DNA of 64,000 bases from Coemansia sp. RSA 487 (Eukaryota; Kickxellomycota; Kickxellomycetes; Kickxellales; Kickxellaceae), in contig JANBRJ010000009.1 of the NCBI GenBank assembly GCA_027577595.1, positions 186,001 to 250,000 of the forward strand, given 5' to 3'. Shown in pieces: positions 32,018 through 42,073 of the stretch. Within the stretch, counting starts at the first letter, position 1. The number at the start of each line of letters is the position of its first letter. The notes below the pieces were generated by a model. It worked only from the letters and a program-made list of their open reading frames with translations. It made no database searches and was not told where the DNA came from. A program made the position numbers and the translations under genes.

Positions 32018-33694
32018 ATGGACATCAAGCGTCTTGGAGTCAACCAGGAAGAGCTCTTGATCCAAATGGCACTGGGACCTCCAGCAAAGGATTTGGCTGA
32101 ATGGAAAACCAAGCTCAAGTATCTAGGCGTATGTCGGCATTGGCGTTCGGTAGCTACAAAGATAGTATACTCGCAGGCGTTCATAGAGCTCGGAATAGGC
32201 AGCACCGGCTATTCTGATGACGAATACTACGAAGATGATGACTTGGATAATGATGACTTGGATAATGATGACTTTGATACAAGTCTGCCCTACAAGTCCA
32301 GTTCCAACATTGGGCTTATTGTTTCGGTTCGTAAAATGCATTGCGTCCGGTCGCTAAGCATGAAGACAACCTGTGTTATCGATTCAGCGTTCCTGTGCCA
32401 GGAAATTGCTCGTCTGTTGAAGCTTAATCCTACTTACTGGATCACAGTCAACGAGCTTATCGCTGACTTTTCCAAAGCCGAGCCACTCCTGGGTGCCAAA
32501 AGCAGCGGCTTGAACAGAATGAGCACTATCTACTACGGTCTTGCCGAAATAATATTCAAACATGTCCCTAACATCACCATGCTCATTTCCAGGCTAGAGT
32601 ACGAAAGAAATGCATGCACCCTATTTGTCAGCTACCTTGCGAACCAGTATCTTTCACGGCTTTATTCGCTTAGCTGTGATACACCACTGCTGCTAAAATC
32701 AAGGCTTCCGTTGAATACTTTAAAGATTGTTGATATGACGATGGTCAGGAATGAACGCGGACAGAGTCTACCTTCAATGAACGGAGGTGATTTGAAAAGT
32801 ATTAGCCTACGAAAACTGCCATACGACTATTCTTGGGGATCATTTCACTATAACCTAGCAACACCAGCATCAATCGAGTTCGTTAGCCTCAAATATCTTT
32901 TGGTCGAGTACCATCGCAAACCAGACGAAGATGACAAGGTAGCGCTTGATCTTTTGAAAACCGAACGGCCATATAAGTACCAGTTGCTTTTTCCTGCACT
33001 TGAACATCTAACTATCCTGCGGACACCTCTTAACTGCGATGTCCTTTTCACCGAAACAAACTTCAAGCACCTGCGGATGGTAGAACTTAACGGCGATATA
33101 CAAGCATTGAATGCTTATACCAGGCTTAAACTCGACACAGTTGACCATTTAAATGTCTTTGCCACACCTGGCAGAGATTACACCGAGGAAGAATTGTATT
33201 ACGTAACAAATCACTTCTTTGGAAAAGTCAAAACAAAGTCGAAAGGATATCTTACTATCGGGATGCCTATGACCAATTTATTTCCTACAGCTGTAACATG
33301 GTTTGATGTGACTCGCTTGGTTCTTTACCACGCAAAATTTACAACAATTACAGCTCTGGTTCCGCTTTTGTCAAGGTTGCAGGAATTTTATCTCTTCAAC
33401 CTTACTTTCGACGGGATTCCAAGCTACGATCTTGACATTTCCGGTCGCAAGGATATATTGGAAAATGTGATACCAAACCTTCCAATCAGCCTTGATTCCA
33501 AAATAAGAATGCTATGGTTGTTTATAGAGGGCGATAACATGGCACCAGAGAACAAATTTATCGTCAAGTACTTTCTGGAGAAAGTTCCAACACTAAGCTA
33601 TCTGTCGTTGGAATACTTTTCATATACAGAGGAATATCTTGATGCACTTCAAGAATCACATCCTCTCGTCCACATAACCAAGTCGCCCAGCTAG
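32018..33694 (+). CDS. F-box/LRR-like hypothetical protein, 558 aa
   Basis: Single exon with ATG at 32018. The N-terminal segment DLAEWKTKLKYLGVCRHWRS followed by VATKIVYSQAFIEL has the WR..A pattern of the second half of an F-box. The canonical LP start is poorly kept. An acidic insert of DDLDN repeats (about 74-87) follows. The rest shows irregular leucine-rich spacing (LRMVELNGDIQAL, VTRLVLYHAKFTTITALVP, LQEFYLFNLTF, TLSYLSLEYF), as in F-box/LRR proteins. This looks like a member of a large lineage-specific family I recall from Coemansia-like fungi, mostly annotated hypothetical. If so it would be a substrate receptor of an SCF ubiquitin ligase, but SKP1 binding is unproven. Confidence 0.7.
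   Translation: MDIKRLGVNQEELLIQMALGPPAKDLAEWKTKLKYLGVCRHWRSVATKIVYSQAFIELGIGSTGYSDDEYYEDDDLDNDDLDNDDFDTSLPYKSSSNIGLIVSVRKMHCVRSLSMKTTCVIDSAFLCQEIARLLKLNPTYWITVNELIADFSKAEPLLGAKSSGLNRMSTIYYGLAEIIFKHVPNITMLISRLEYERNACTLFVSYLANQYLSRLYSLSCDTPLLLKSRLPLNTLKIVDMTMVRNERGQSLPSMNGGDLKSISLRKLPYDYSWGSFHYNLATPASIEFVSLKYLLVEYHRKPDEDDKVALDLLKTERPYKYQLLFPALEHLTILRTPLNCDVLFTETNFKHLRMVELNGDIQALNAYTRLKLDTVDHLNVFATPGRDYTEEELYYVTNHFFGKVKTKSKGYLTIGMPMTNLFPTAVTWFDVTRLVLYHAKFTTITALVPLLSRLQEFYLFNLTFDGIPSYDLDISGRKDILENVIPNLPISLDSKIRMLWLFIEGDNMAPENKFIVKYFLEKVPTLSYLSLEYFSYTEEYLDALQESHPLVHITKSPS
32237..32278 (+). repeat. 15-bp tandem repeat in the F-box-like gene
   Basis: GATGACTTGGATAAT occurs twice perfectly, followed by a third diverged copy. 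It encodes DDLDN, DDLDN, DDFD in the acidic insert. Confidence 0.9.
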
Positions 33695-34456
33695 TCCCTA
33701 AAACCCGACTACATTGCAGTTATTCTAACATCTTTGTGCTTCATATTATAAACATGAAGTTACAAGCGCTTTTCGCACGCTTCGTTGATCTCAAGTGCAG
33801 GGGTCAAAAGCAGTTAAAAGGAGCACAGCTCGACATTCGTTGCAGGTTTGCTTCAGCAACCACCGGGGCTAGTGTCGAAGATGTCCCTTCTCCACAAAGC
33901 ACAGCAAATGATTCTGCTGCCCGATGTCGATACCAGTGCCACATCGTGGCTGCACAGCTAGTTAGAAGTCGGGTTTCAGCCGCACCGATTTGTTTAGTCA
34001 GGACCAGATGCCTATCTCGACGCTGTCGTGGTCGTGCATCTATCCTGGCTCCCTCGAACTAGCCAGCACTGCTGCTTCCGAGCCGTATCCGCTCGAAACA
34101 AGACCTCTGCTATATTCCCGGCTGGCTGCTCGCGGTCGTTTTTCGCCATATATTATCGTTTCGTGGGACATGGTTGATATTCCATTTGGTGGGGATCTCG
34201 AGCCCCTTCCTAGACATGGCAGTCAGCGCTCTTGCCAGCCACGGCGAGTATAGTAAAAGGCTAGAGGCGAAATCCGACATTCCCTCGTGTGTTTGGAGCA
34301 GGGCTCTTTAGTAAATATTTTCTTTCACATTTAATGCTTTTCCTACTTTAACAGAACATGTCTCTTGTCTTGCACTCACATTGCGCACAAATATAATGAT
34401 ATAACAGCATCCCGGTTGCCAAGATATTAAAGGGGAATCTAAGATTAAAAAAGGCA
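33695..34456. other. Spacer with a GC-rich, possibly decayed coding segment
   Basis: 762 bp between the F-box-like gene and the STE50 3' end. The part from about 33780 to 34256 is clearly richer in G/C than ordinary spacer. It has overlapping plus-strand frames (33736-34062, 33990-34253) but no single long frame and no family I recognise. It may be the remnant of a host gene. Confidence 0.3.
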
Positions 34457-35986
34457 TTAGATCTTTTCAAACTCATGTGGCGAGGAGCCAATGCCAGTCG
34501 AAGCAGATGTGGAGTTTCCTATTTTCACTGGTGGGAGCTCAAGAGATGATGACGATGTGTTGGTGTGATCCAGCGAGAAAACGCTTAACCGAGATCCAGC
34601 ACTGACGCTACCGCTGCCAGTTGCGCTGGCACTGCTTCCACCGCTACCATTGTTATTAGTGATACTTGTGGTATTGATGTTGATTGTGTTGCCTCCAGTG
34701 CCATTGCCACCGCCACTGCCGCCATCGGCTATAGATGCAACGCCTGTGCTCTTCTTCTTAAGCACAAACACGGGAGATTCGCCTGCGTCCTTCAGCTGCT
34801 GAAACAAGTGGAGTGGCTTTTCATCGAGCGAAAGGATGCGCTCGACCTTGCCCTTGGATGACTGGGCTCCATATTGGATGCACAGGGTGTAGTTGTGCCA
34901 GGCGTCGTCAATATGATATTTTTTCAGAGCGTGTGGGAGAATTGTGCTGCACGGGTCGTCGGCGGAGATGCGGAAACTCTTATAGGCTTCATTCTCTCGC
35001 TGCAGTGCGTTGTCGCCGTAGACGCGGATGTGCGGAGTGACTGGAGTCTGGGTGGTCGGGCTGCCCACGGTGTTGACCCCAGGAAGGAGAAGCGACGAGG
35101 CCCCAAACCCCGATGCTGCGGACGATGGACTTGGGCTCTGCACAGCGGATACCGGCGTCGTCGTCAGGGGGGCAGGATGGCCGCTCAGTGTACTGGATAC
35201 TGGGGTTTTTATCTTTGCTTCGGCGGCGCGCCGGGGTTCGTAGTCGCTTGACGGTTGGTTCTTGCGCGTAACAACGACGGTGCCAGAAAACGGGTCGTTT
35301 GACTGGCGTGTCAGCGCCGGCAGCGGTTTGTTTTCGAGGATACTTAATCTGTAGATGCGCTGCATGTCGTTGCGGATCATGGAAACCTCGGAGGACAGCG
35401 TGGTGATGTCGTCAATGATGCGCGAAATGCTCTCGTCTGTCTGCCGCTTCTGCTTGCGCTGGAACGAGCTCCCGTGCGTGTAATCGGGCTCAACATCGAC
35501 TGTCTGGGGCACGTAGCTGTCTGATGTAATGGGTACGTCGTGCTGCAGTTTGAGAAAATATATGGACTTGAGCACGAGCAGTCGCTTGCCAAGCGCCCGA
35601 ATGCCCAGGTCCTTCAAGGACTCATGGTCCAGGTTGATAAGCACCTCACCGTCAATTGAATTATCTACAAGCCCTTATGTTGAATTTGTATCTCCTAGAC
35701 AATTTAGTTTGTGCGCATGCAATGGGAAATGCACTGGGCACAAGCCAGGCAATGGTTGAGGCTAATAAAGTAGTGTGCTTTGCTCACAAGACTTTCCATG
35801 ACGGTCCAGTCCGCTACTATTGTTTCCTAGAGGTTTCATGGCCCAAGAAACCACTAGTCTAGTGAAAAAGGGAAACCCGTCATGCCTTATTCGCTTACCT
35901 TTAATAGTGCTGTCGTAGCCGGGAAACCCGTTTTGGTTGAACCAGCGGACGACTCTTGTGACATCCCATTCGGCTACCGGTTCCAT
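34457..35986 (-). CDS. STE50: Ste50-like adaptor, SAM + RA domains, complement(join(34457..35664,35899..35986))
   Basis: Ste50 is a cytosolic adaptor that binds the MAPKKK Ste11 through SAM-SAM contacts and membrane Cdc42/Opy2 through its RA domain. Two exons give 431 aa. Exon 1 starts at ATG 35986 (MEPVAEWDVTRVVRWFNQNG); an upstream in-frame TTG is not used. The donor AAAG/GTAAGCG and acceptor CTTGTAG join into DNSIDGEVLINLDHESLKDL, completing the SAM domain (about 5-70). A coiled-coil-like stretch (ISRIIDDITTLSSEVSMIR) lies at about 110-135, then a Ser/Pro/Thr linker. The RA domain is about 240-334 (IRVYGDNA to SPVFVLKKK), followed by a Gly/Ser/Asn-rich tail. The 234-bp intron has further weak acceptors. 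Confidence 0.87.
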
Positions 35987-36485
35987 TTGCAATTGCTATT
36001 GTGAAACCTGGACAGTCGCTGTGTATATTGTTCGACTTTATGCTTTATATGTAACCAGAAAAAATAAAAAGGCAAGCAGCGTCAGAGGGGAAAAAGAGAG
36101 AGAAAAACATGCAGCGGATGTGATAAATTTTTTGTGACCAACAAAAGTAAAAAAAAAATAATAATAAAAGTTGAATAATATCAAAAAAGAAACACAAAGA
36201 CAAACTGGAAAGGGACTCACGGCACAAGCCCAGAACACACAACATATTTTGTAGTCAGACATGTGAGGATGGCACTTTTAGATGCTAAAATATTTTTGAC
36301 AGCTTGTCCATATTACAAAGGGCGTATTTTGTTATTTTAGGATAGTTCGTGATTATCAAGATCTATCCGAATATGCCGATCAAAAAATCACCTGCGAAAT
36401 AGACACAAACGGGACAGTCCAGTGATAAAAGGTTTAATATATTTTTAAAATAAAATGCGTGTATAGGCTGGAGGCTCAGACATGC
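35987..36485. other. STE50 promoter / UTP4 3' spacer
   Basis: 499 bp, strongly A-rich (AATAATAAT run about 36155-36175). No gene was recognised. Confidence 0.5.
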
Positions 36486-39086
36486 TTAGGAATGCCCAAA
36501 CTTGTGGCGGTGGTAGGCCGACGGCAGCACGCTGGCCACATCGACCCACGGCCGCTCGACAACGGCTAGCGTATTGGTGTCAATGAACGAGGCGTGCATC
36601 AGGCTCTGGTACCGCTGCGTCATGCGGAAGTTGTGCGGCTCGGACACGTCGATTCCAGCCTCGCGGAGGCGAGCAATGATGGTGCTCTCCCAGTCCCTGC
36701 TGCTCTGGCTCTTGGCGTCGGGGCTCTCGGCAACAACCGTCTTCTCGGTGTCAGCGTTGGAGGTGGTCTCGCCGTCGACGTCCATGCTAGAGTCGCCGTT
36801 CGCCTGGTCGCTGCCAACAAGCTGCTTCCTCATCCGCTTTTGTTCGTGCCGCTCGGATCTCCTTTCGCACGCCTCCTTCTCCTCCACAACCTTTTCGATG
36901 ATGCTCTGCTCGATCTTCTTGCGCTTGTGCACGTTAAGAACCGCGCGTGCGGATCCTGGCGGTTGCGAAAAGTCAACGCGCGTGATGTGGGTGGCTGCCC
37001 ACAGATACACGCATGAGGGCTCTGCTGGGCTGGTAAGGATGCCGGATACGCAGTCCATAAGGCTGTCAAAGCGCTTTGGGATCTGCTTTGTACCGTATGC
37101 ACGCGACCACTGCGTGTACTTTGATTCTGCAGGGTCCCACACGTGCACATGGTTGGCACTGCTGGCTATCACCAGGTTGTTGTTCAGATCAAAGCCGATT
37201 GCGGTTGGCATGCTGGTCTTGGCGGCACCATTTGCATCGGGCAGCAGAGCCTGCTTCCCCTTTCCAAGAACACTGACAGTTACGGCGCCTGTCGAGTCGC
37301 TTGCCGCAACGTACCTATCGTCTGCACTGATGGCCAGCCTTACAATTGTGCGTGTTGCTGTGTCCGCCTCAATCAGAGACCTGGGTATTGCCGGGTATGT
37401 GGGCACGTCACTGCAGCCGGCATCGGCTTCCACATCGCTTTTCTGCGAGCGGTGGCAGCAGTGGCGACAGATGGTGTCAAACTCACCCGCCTCCCAGTTG
37501 GAAATGTCCACAACAGAGATAAACCCGTCCATTGTAGCGAGCACCAACATTGTCTCGTCGTTAGTAAACTGCATCTGGACAGCACCGCGGTTTTCAGAGT
37601 ACTCGGGCACAAAGTTATCTGGCGGGAACGATTTTATGCGCCGCACACGTACCCCATTCGTGCTATCATCACTGCGAACAATGCTGTAGAGCTTGGGCCC
37701 CTCGGCGTCCGAGGCAGCAACCAGGCTACCCGACGGCGAAATGACGCTGCACAGCAGATTTGTCTTCGCTTTGAGGTTCATGCGCAGGAGGTCCTTTTGC
37801 CGCTCGTAGACCTGCAACGACTGCCCGCTCTCCATTTGGTCGCCTAGCAGCTTCGAAACAGGCTCTGCTTTACCCAACTCCCACAGCTTGAGAGTTGTCT
37901 CCTGGCGCTGCAGAATCAGCCCACCCTTTGCTGCCACGCTAATGATGCTGTTTTGCGGCGTAAAGCACGGCTGCCGGTGCGGGTTCTCGTTTGGGAAAGA
38001 ATGTGCCTCACACGAGGTCACCTGTGTGTCGATGCCGCCCGAGATGAGCAGATCCGTTTTCAGATGCGAGCTGACCGCAAGTGCGCGCACGTCGTGTGTG
38101 TGGTAGCGCCGGATCCCAGCAAGCTGCCACTTCCTGTTTCGCGCGTTTATCTTCCTTTTTATTGCGCTTGCACTGTCTTTGTTGTCGCTAGTAGCCGCCA
38201 ATTTGCCGCCGACGAAAAGCTTGAACTGGGTGATTTTTGGATCGACGCCCGAGGCAAACACAGTATTGCCATCGGCATCGCCTGCCAGGCAAAGCACGTC
38301 TGCGCCAAGCGCCTTAAAATCCTGCTGTATAACATGCATCACAGGATCCCAGAACACAACGTGTCCGCGGGAGTCGCCAGACACAATCGCGCCGCTCTTC
38401 AGTGCAGTAACAGCCCAAACAAGCGTCTGTTCGCGGCCCTCTCTTGGCAGCGTCATGCGAGCGCCCATGCGCCGGGTGCTCGCGTCCCAAATCCGTACGC
38501 AGCTATCGGCTGATCCGGTAACAATCGTCCTATCGTCGTGCGACCATGCCAACGAAAGAATACGACTGTTCACCTTGTCAAAGCAGTGCTGGTATGTGAG
38601 CTGGTCGTCAAGTATATCGAAAATGCGGATGTGGCCATCCTCCGTGCCAACAGCAAGCTTGGACTGTGCATGGTTGGTAGCCATACACCACACAGCGCCG
38701 CCATAAGAGTCGACCGCAGCCTTTGGGGCCAGCTTACTAAGATCCCACTCTATAATCACGGAATTTAGCCCTGCAGAGAACAGACGCGGAGCTTTTTCTT
38801 TCAGCTGCTTCTTGAACTTTGTCCGCTCTTTCTCGGTATCAAACAGCTCGAGTTCATCGTCAGTCAGACTTGTCCGGTGGGACCATGCTAGAGTTTCGAG
38901 CGAGCCGTTGACAATACCAGGGATCGTTTTTACATAGATAAAATTCTCCTTTGCTTGCCAGAGCTCAATGTCACCGTTTGCCCGCCCAATGGCTATGTGA
39001 GGGCGTATTGACGACTTGGGCGCATACTCAATTGCGTTTATCGCTTGTGGGACATAGTCAACAAACCGGCACCTGTGAACTTGCAT
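36486..39086 (-). CDS. UTP4: U3 snoRNP protein Utp4 (cirhin family, WD40)
   Basis: Utp4 is a double beta-propeller of the t-UTP/UtpA subcomplex of the small-subunit processome, needed for 35S pre-rRNA transcription and early processing in the nucleolus. Single exon of 866 aa starting MQVHRCRFVDYVPQ. The open frame extends 52 codons upstream but that extension is hydrophobic UTR-like sequence with no supporting homology. The N-terminus matches the family (VHR-RF--Y-P--I). WD repeats are recognisable, for example LAVGTEDGHIRIFDI, RTIVTGSADSCVRIWDA, GDSRGHVVFWD, VIASSANHVHVWDP. A basic/acidic linker (KRKKIEQSIIEKVVEE) and an acidic Ser segment precede the family-like end ERPWVDVASVLPSAYHRHKFG. 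It is divergent from SPT4. Confidence 0.9.
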   Translation of the reverse strand: MQVHRCRFVDYVPQAINAIEYAPKSSIRPHIAIGRANGDIELWQAKENFIYVKTIPGIVNGSLETLAWSHRTSLTDDELELFDTEKERTKFKKQLKEKAPRLFSAGLNSVIIEWDLSKLAPKAAVDSYGGAVWCMATNHAQSKLAVGTEDGHIRIFDILDDQLTYQHCFDKVNSRILSLAWSHDDRTIVTGSADSCVRIWDASTRRMGARMTLPREGREQTLVWAVTALKSGAIVSGDSRGHVVFWDPVMHVIQQDFKALGADVLCLAGDADGNTVFASGVDPKITQFKLFVGGKLAATSDNKDSASAIKRKINARNRKWQLAGIRRYHTHDVRALAVSSHLKTDLLISGGIDTQVTSCEAHSFPNENPHRQPCFTPQNSIISVAAKGGLILQRQETTLKLWELGKAEPVSKLLGDQMESGQSLQVYERQKDLLRMNLKAKTNLLCSVISPSGSLVAASDAEGPKLYSIVRSDDSTNGVRVRRIKSFPPDNFVPEYSENRGAVQMQFTNDETMLVLATMDGFISVVDISNWEAGEFDTICRHCCHRSQKSDVEADAGCSDVPTYPAIPRSLIEADTATRTIVRLAISADDRYVAASDSTGAVTVSVLGKGKQALLPDANGAAKTSMPTAIGFDLNNNLVIASSANHVHVWDPAESKYTQWSRAYGTKQIPKRFDSLMDCVSGILTSPAEPSCVYLWAATHITRVDFSQPPGSARAVLNVHKRKKIEQSIIEKVVEEKEACERRSERHEQKRMRKQLVGSDQANGDSSMDVDGETTSNADTEKTVVAESPDAKSQSSRDWESTIIARLREAGIDVSEPHNFRMTQRYQSLMHASFIDTNTLAVVERPWVDVASVLPSAYHRHKFGHS

Positions 39087-39560
39087 TTTTGTTCCAATTG
39101 TTAGCAGTTTCTTTTTAAGAAGAAAGTGTAAAAAAGGAGTTATTTGCACAATGCTGTGCTTGTGTAGTGAAAAATAGAAATTATTTGAAAGAACCAGAGC
39201 CAAGATTTTGCAGAACAGAAAAAAGCAAAGCAAAGCAAACATGCGTTTTATTGTTATAATCTTGCTTTAGCCAGCTCAAAACCCCGTGCTAAAAAATCAA
39301 ACGATCTTTGCTAGCTAAAAAAAAAGCGAAAAAATATTTTTGATTTTTTTCTTCAGAGATTTGATCTGATTGATTAGCCACGTGCATGTGATGACACCAT
39401 AGTCCAAACAACTGGCTCAATAGGCATGCGCTCATAGCGCTAAAGCTTGTATTTTTAATCTGTAAAGCACAGCACAATTTAACTGTCCTTCGTCTTCACT
39501 TTGTTCTTTTCCCTCTTTATTTGCATTTAGCACGCCTTGTAGTAGTAGATTACAGACAGT
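39087..39560. other. Divergent promoter UTP4 / SPT4
   Basis: 474 bp. It contains long A and T runs and an E-box CACGTG at 39379-39384 (listed separately). Confidence 0.5.
39379..39384. promoter_or_regulatory. CACGTG E-box between UTP4 and SPT4
   Basis: Perfect CACGTG in a divergent promoter, the core bound by bHLH factors such as Cbf1/Pho4-type proteins in fungi. It lies about 180 bp upstream of SPT4 and 290 bp from UTP4. Function is inference. Confidence 0.35.
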
Positions 39561-39911
39561 ATGGCGTCTGTTGTGCCCAAGGACAAGCGCCAGCTGCGGG
39601 CATGCCTTATTTGCGGTATTGTGCTGAACCACCAGGCATTCCGCGACCACGGATGCCCCAACTGCGAATCGTACGTCCGAATGCGCGGCCAGAACGACGT
39701 TGTTGCCGATTGCACTACCACCACATTCGACGGCGTAATGGCCATGTTTCAGCCGAACAAAAGCTGGGTCGCAAAGTTTGCCCACGTCAACAGCTACAAG
39801 CCTGGGGTGTACGCATCTCATGTCACTGGCCGTATTCCCGAGGATATTGAAGATGCCCTGACCCAGAAAGGTATAACATACCACCCACGTGACGGCACTG
39901 CCGACGAGTAG
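39561..39911 (+). CDS. SPT4: Transcription elongation factor Spt4
   Basis: Spt4 pairs with Spt5 (DSIF) to clamp RNA polymerase II during elongation. Single exon, 116 aa, the usual family length. The zinc finger is formed by Cys15, Cys18, Cys32 and Cys35 (RACLICG and DHGCPNCE). The Spt5-binding beta strand region includes TFDGVMAMFQPNKSWVAKF, and the end is GVYASHVTGRIPEDIED. The ATG at 39561 is the first in frame. It is divergent from UTP4, with DPL1 downstream on the same strand. Confidence 0.96.
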   Translation: MASVVPKDKRQLRACLICGIVLNHQAFRDHGCPNCESYVRMRGQNDVVADCTTTTFDGVMAMFQPNKSWVAKFAHVNSYKPGVYASHVTGRIPEDIEDALTQKGITYHPRDGTADE

Positions 39912-40429
39912 GGCGTTACAGGTCTTTTTTTCTCTTCTTTTTTACTATATTATTGTACCCGGTTCCAAAGATTTTGAATTATTTTCAGAGATAGATGGAT
40001 CATCCACTTTCATGTGCCAAAAAGGGATAAAGCAAATTGTAAACAAATGACGTTATACATCCGATTTCCCTGTTCCTTGTTTTGGTGGGTTTGCCTGACA
40101 CAGCTACTCGCTTGACAGTTCCATTAAAATATGATAAGGCGGGCCATTTATAGGGCATGTGGGGAAGATAAAGTTGATGTGCTGTAGCCAAAAGAGCGCT
40201 TGCGGAAATTCGGACAATTGCGGGGTGCATACAAAAAATGATGCGTGGGATTGATAGCAGGAAAAAATACAATAGCACATTGTCACGATTAAAACAGTGC
40301 TTGCTCCATTACCACGTTTCAATATCTCTTTCTTCTTGAAAATTTATAGTTTTACGCTTTGTTGCTTCTGCCATCTTTATTTTCAGGTGTTTGTTCAGAG
40401 TGCCATCGATTCAATTTCCAGACCAAACC
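39912..40429. other. SPT4 3' / DPL1 promoter spacer
   Basis: 518 bp. A good 3' splice-site-like CTTTATTTTCAG ends at 40385, 45 bp before the DPL1 ATG, suggesting a 5' UTR intron. Nothing else was recognised. Confidence 0.4.
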
Positions 40430-42073
40430 ATGGCACAGGTTATAAGCACGATTGCAAAGGTTGACTGGCAGCGGATGGCTGCATACACCATCCATAACCC
40501 AAAGCAGGCATTTATCAATGCAGTCATTGCGTACGTTGTGTTTCGACAGACGACAAAGGCCGTAAGGAAAGTATCCATCTACGGGCTAGGCAGAGCGCTA
40601 TCGCTGTTATGGCGGTACGTGACTGGCGCCATCATTCGTCATGTGCGCAGAGCACCTGGCACGGGCATAGTTGTGCAAAAGAACATTGCCAAGATAGTCA
40701 AAGATATCGAGGATAGCATGGTGACAGAAGTTCCCGGCGAGGCAAAGTATCTAACGATTCCAGAGCAAGGGATGTCTGATAAGGATATTCTTGACATCTT
40801 AAACCGTCGCCAAAACGAAAGTGGGATAGACTGGAAGAATGGCCGGGCTTCCGGCGCAGTGTACCACGGAGGCGAAGAGCTTGTGCAGCTGACAAATCAA
40901 GCATACGCCATGTTTAACATCACCAACCCACTACACCCAGGCGTCTTTCCTGGGCTGCGCCGTATTGAGGCAGAAGTTGTGCGGATGGTGCTCGATCTCT
41001 ACAACGCCACGCCAGAGTGCTGCGGCACGACGACCTCGGGCGGGACCGAAAGCATCATTATGGCTGTCCGCGCGCATGTTGTTTGGGGTCGCGATGTGCG
41101 TGGAATAGAGTCGCCAAACATTGTCGTTCCTGTCACCGCCCACGCTGCGTTCGACAAGGCTGCGGAGTATTTTGGGATTGGAATAACGCATGTGCCTGTC
41201 GACTCCAAGACACAAAAGGTCGATTTGAAGGCAATGAGGAGAGCTATCGATTCGGACACCGTTCTCGTTGCAGGATCTTCGGCGACCTATCCTCATGGTG
41301 CATCCGATGACTTAGAGGCTATAGGTAAAATTGCTATCAAATCCAAGGTGGGATTCCATGTGGACAGCTGTCTGGGTAGCTTTATTATGCCCTTCCTTAA
41401 GGAGGCAGGGTTCCCAGAAATTGTTTGCGATTTTCGCTTGCCCGGTGTGACTTCCATTTCCTGCGACACGCACAAGTATGGATTTGCGCCAAAGGGAACA
41501 TCCGTCGTCATGTATACAAACAAGCAGATGCGCCACTACCAATACTTTACCATATCAACATGGCCCGGTGGTATCTATGCATCACCAACCATTGCCGGTT
41601 CACGTTGCGGAGCTGTCATTGCGGGCTGCTGGGCAGCAATGACCAAAATGGGTCGCGACGGATATCTGCAGGAATGCAAGGATATTGTGGGATGCCGTGT
41701 CGAGATTCAAAGAGGCATTGGCAAGATCCCCGAGCTCTATGTGGTTGGCGAGCCATCTTCAACTGTTGTGGCATTTGCCTCCCACTCGCCAGTCAACATC
41801 TACGGCATCATGGATGAGATGAAAAACCGCGGCTGGGACCTGAGCCCGCTTCAGTTCCCATCGGCACTGCATATTGCGTGCACGCATCTCACTGTTCCGG
41901 TTGCTGGCGAGCTATTAAGCGATCTTCGCGAGTCTGTAGCTTTGGTCAAGGCAAATCCAAATAACTATACAAAGGGATCACAGGCTGTGTATGGTTTTGC
42001 GGCGGCTATACCCGACACGACCATTGTTGACGAGGTTGCTAGCGGATTTATCGACGCTTTGTATGCAACCTAA
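40430..42073 (+). CDS. DPL1: Sphingosine-1-phosphate lyase Dpl1
   Basis: PLP-dependent ER-membrane lyase that irreversibly splits long-chain base phosphates into fatty aldehyde and ethanolamine phosphate. Single exon, 547 aa from ATG 40430; the frame extends upstream only to a TTG. The N-terminus has a short membrane-spanning region (AFINAVIAYVVFRQTT) facing the lumen. The catalytic domain shows the group-II decarboxylase-like pattern: GAVYHGGEEL, NPLHPGVFPGLRRIE, CCGTTTSGGTESIIMA (PLP phosphate), HAAFDKAAEYFGI, HVDSCLGSF and the Schiff-base lysine Lys349 in SCDTHKYGFAPKGTS. It ends in a helical segment without a targeting tag. Confidence 0.95.
   Translation: MAQVISTIAKVDWQRMAAYTIHNPKQAFINAVIAYVVFRQTTKAVRKVSIYGLGRALSLLWRYVTGAIIRHVRRAPGTGIVVQKNIAKIVKDIEDSMVTEVPGEAKYLTIPEQGMSDKDILDILNRRQNESGIDWKNGRASGAVYHGGEELVQLTNQAYAMFNITNPLHPGVFPGLRRIEAEVVRMVLDLYNATPECCGTTTSGGTESIIMAVRAHVVWGRDVRGIESPNIVVPVTAHAAFDKAAEYFGIGITHVPVDSKTQKVDLKAMRRAIDSDTVLVAGSSATYPHGASDDLEAIGKIAIKSKVGFHVDSCLGSFIMPFLKEAGFPEIVCDFRLPGVTSISCDTHKYGFAPKGTSVVMYTNKQMRHYQYFTISTWPGGIYASPTIAGSRCGAVIAGCWAAMTKMGRDGYLQECKDIVGCRVEIQRGIGKIPELYVVGEPSSTVVAFASHSPVNIYGIMDEMKNRGWDLSPLQFPSALHIACTHLTVPVAGELLSDLRESVALVKANPNNYTKGSQAVYGFAAAIPDTTIVDEVASGFIDALYAT

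Noticed and set aside
39087-39242. 52-codon upstream extension of UTP4
   Set aside because: Phe/Leu-rich translation of an A/T-rich leader; Utp4 proteins start at the VHR-RF motif just after the ATG at 39086.
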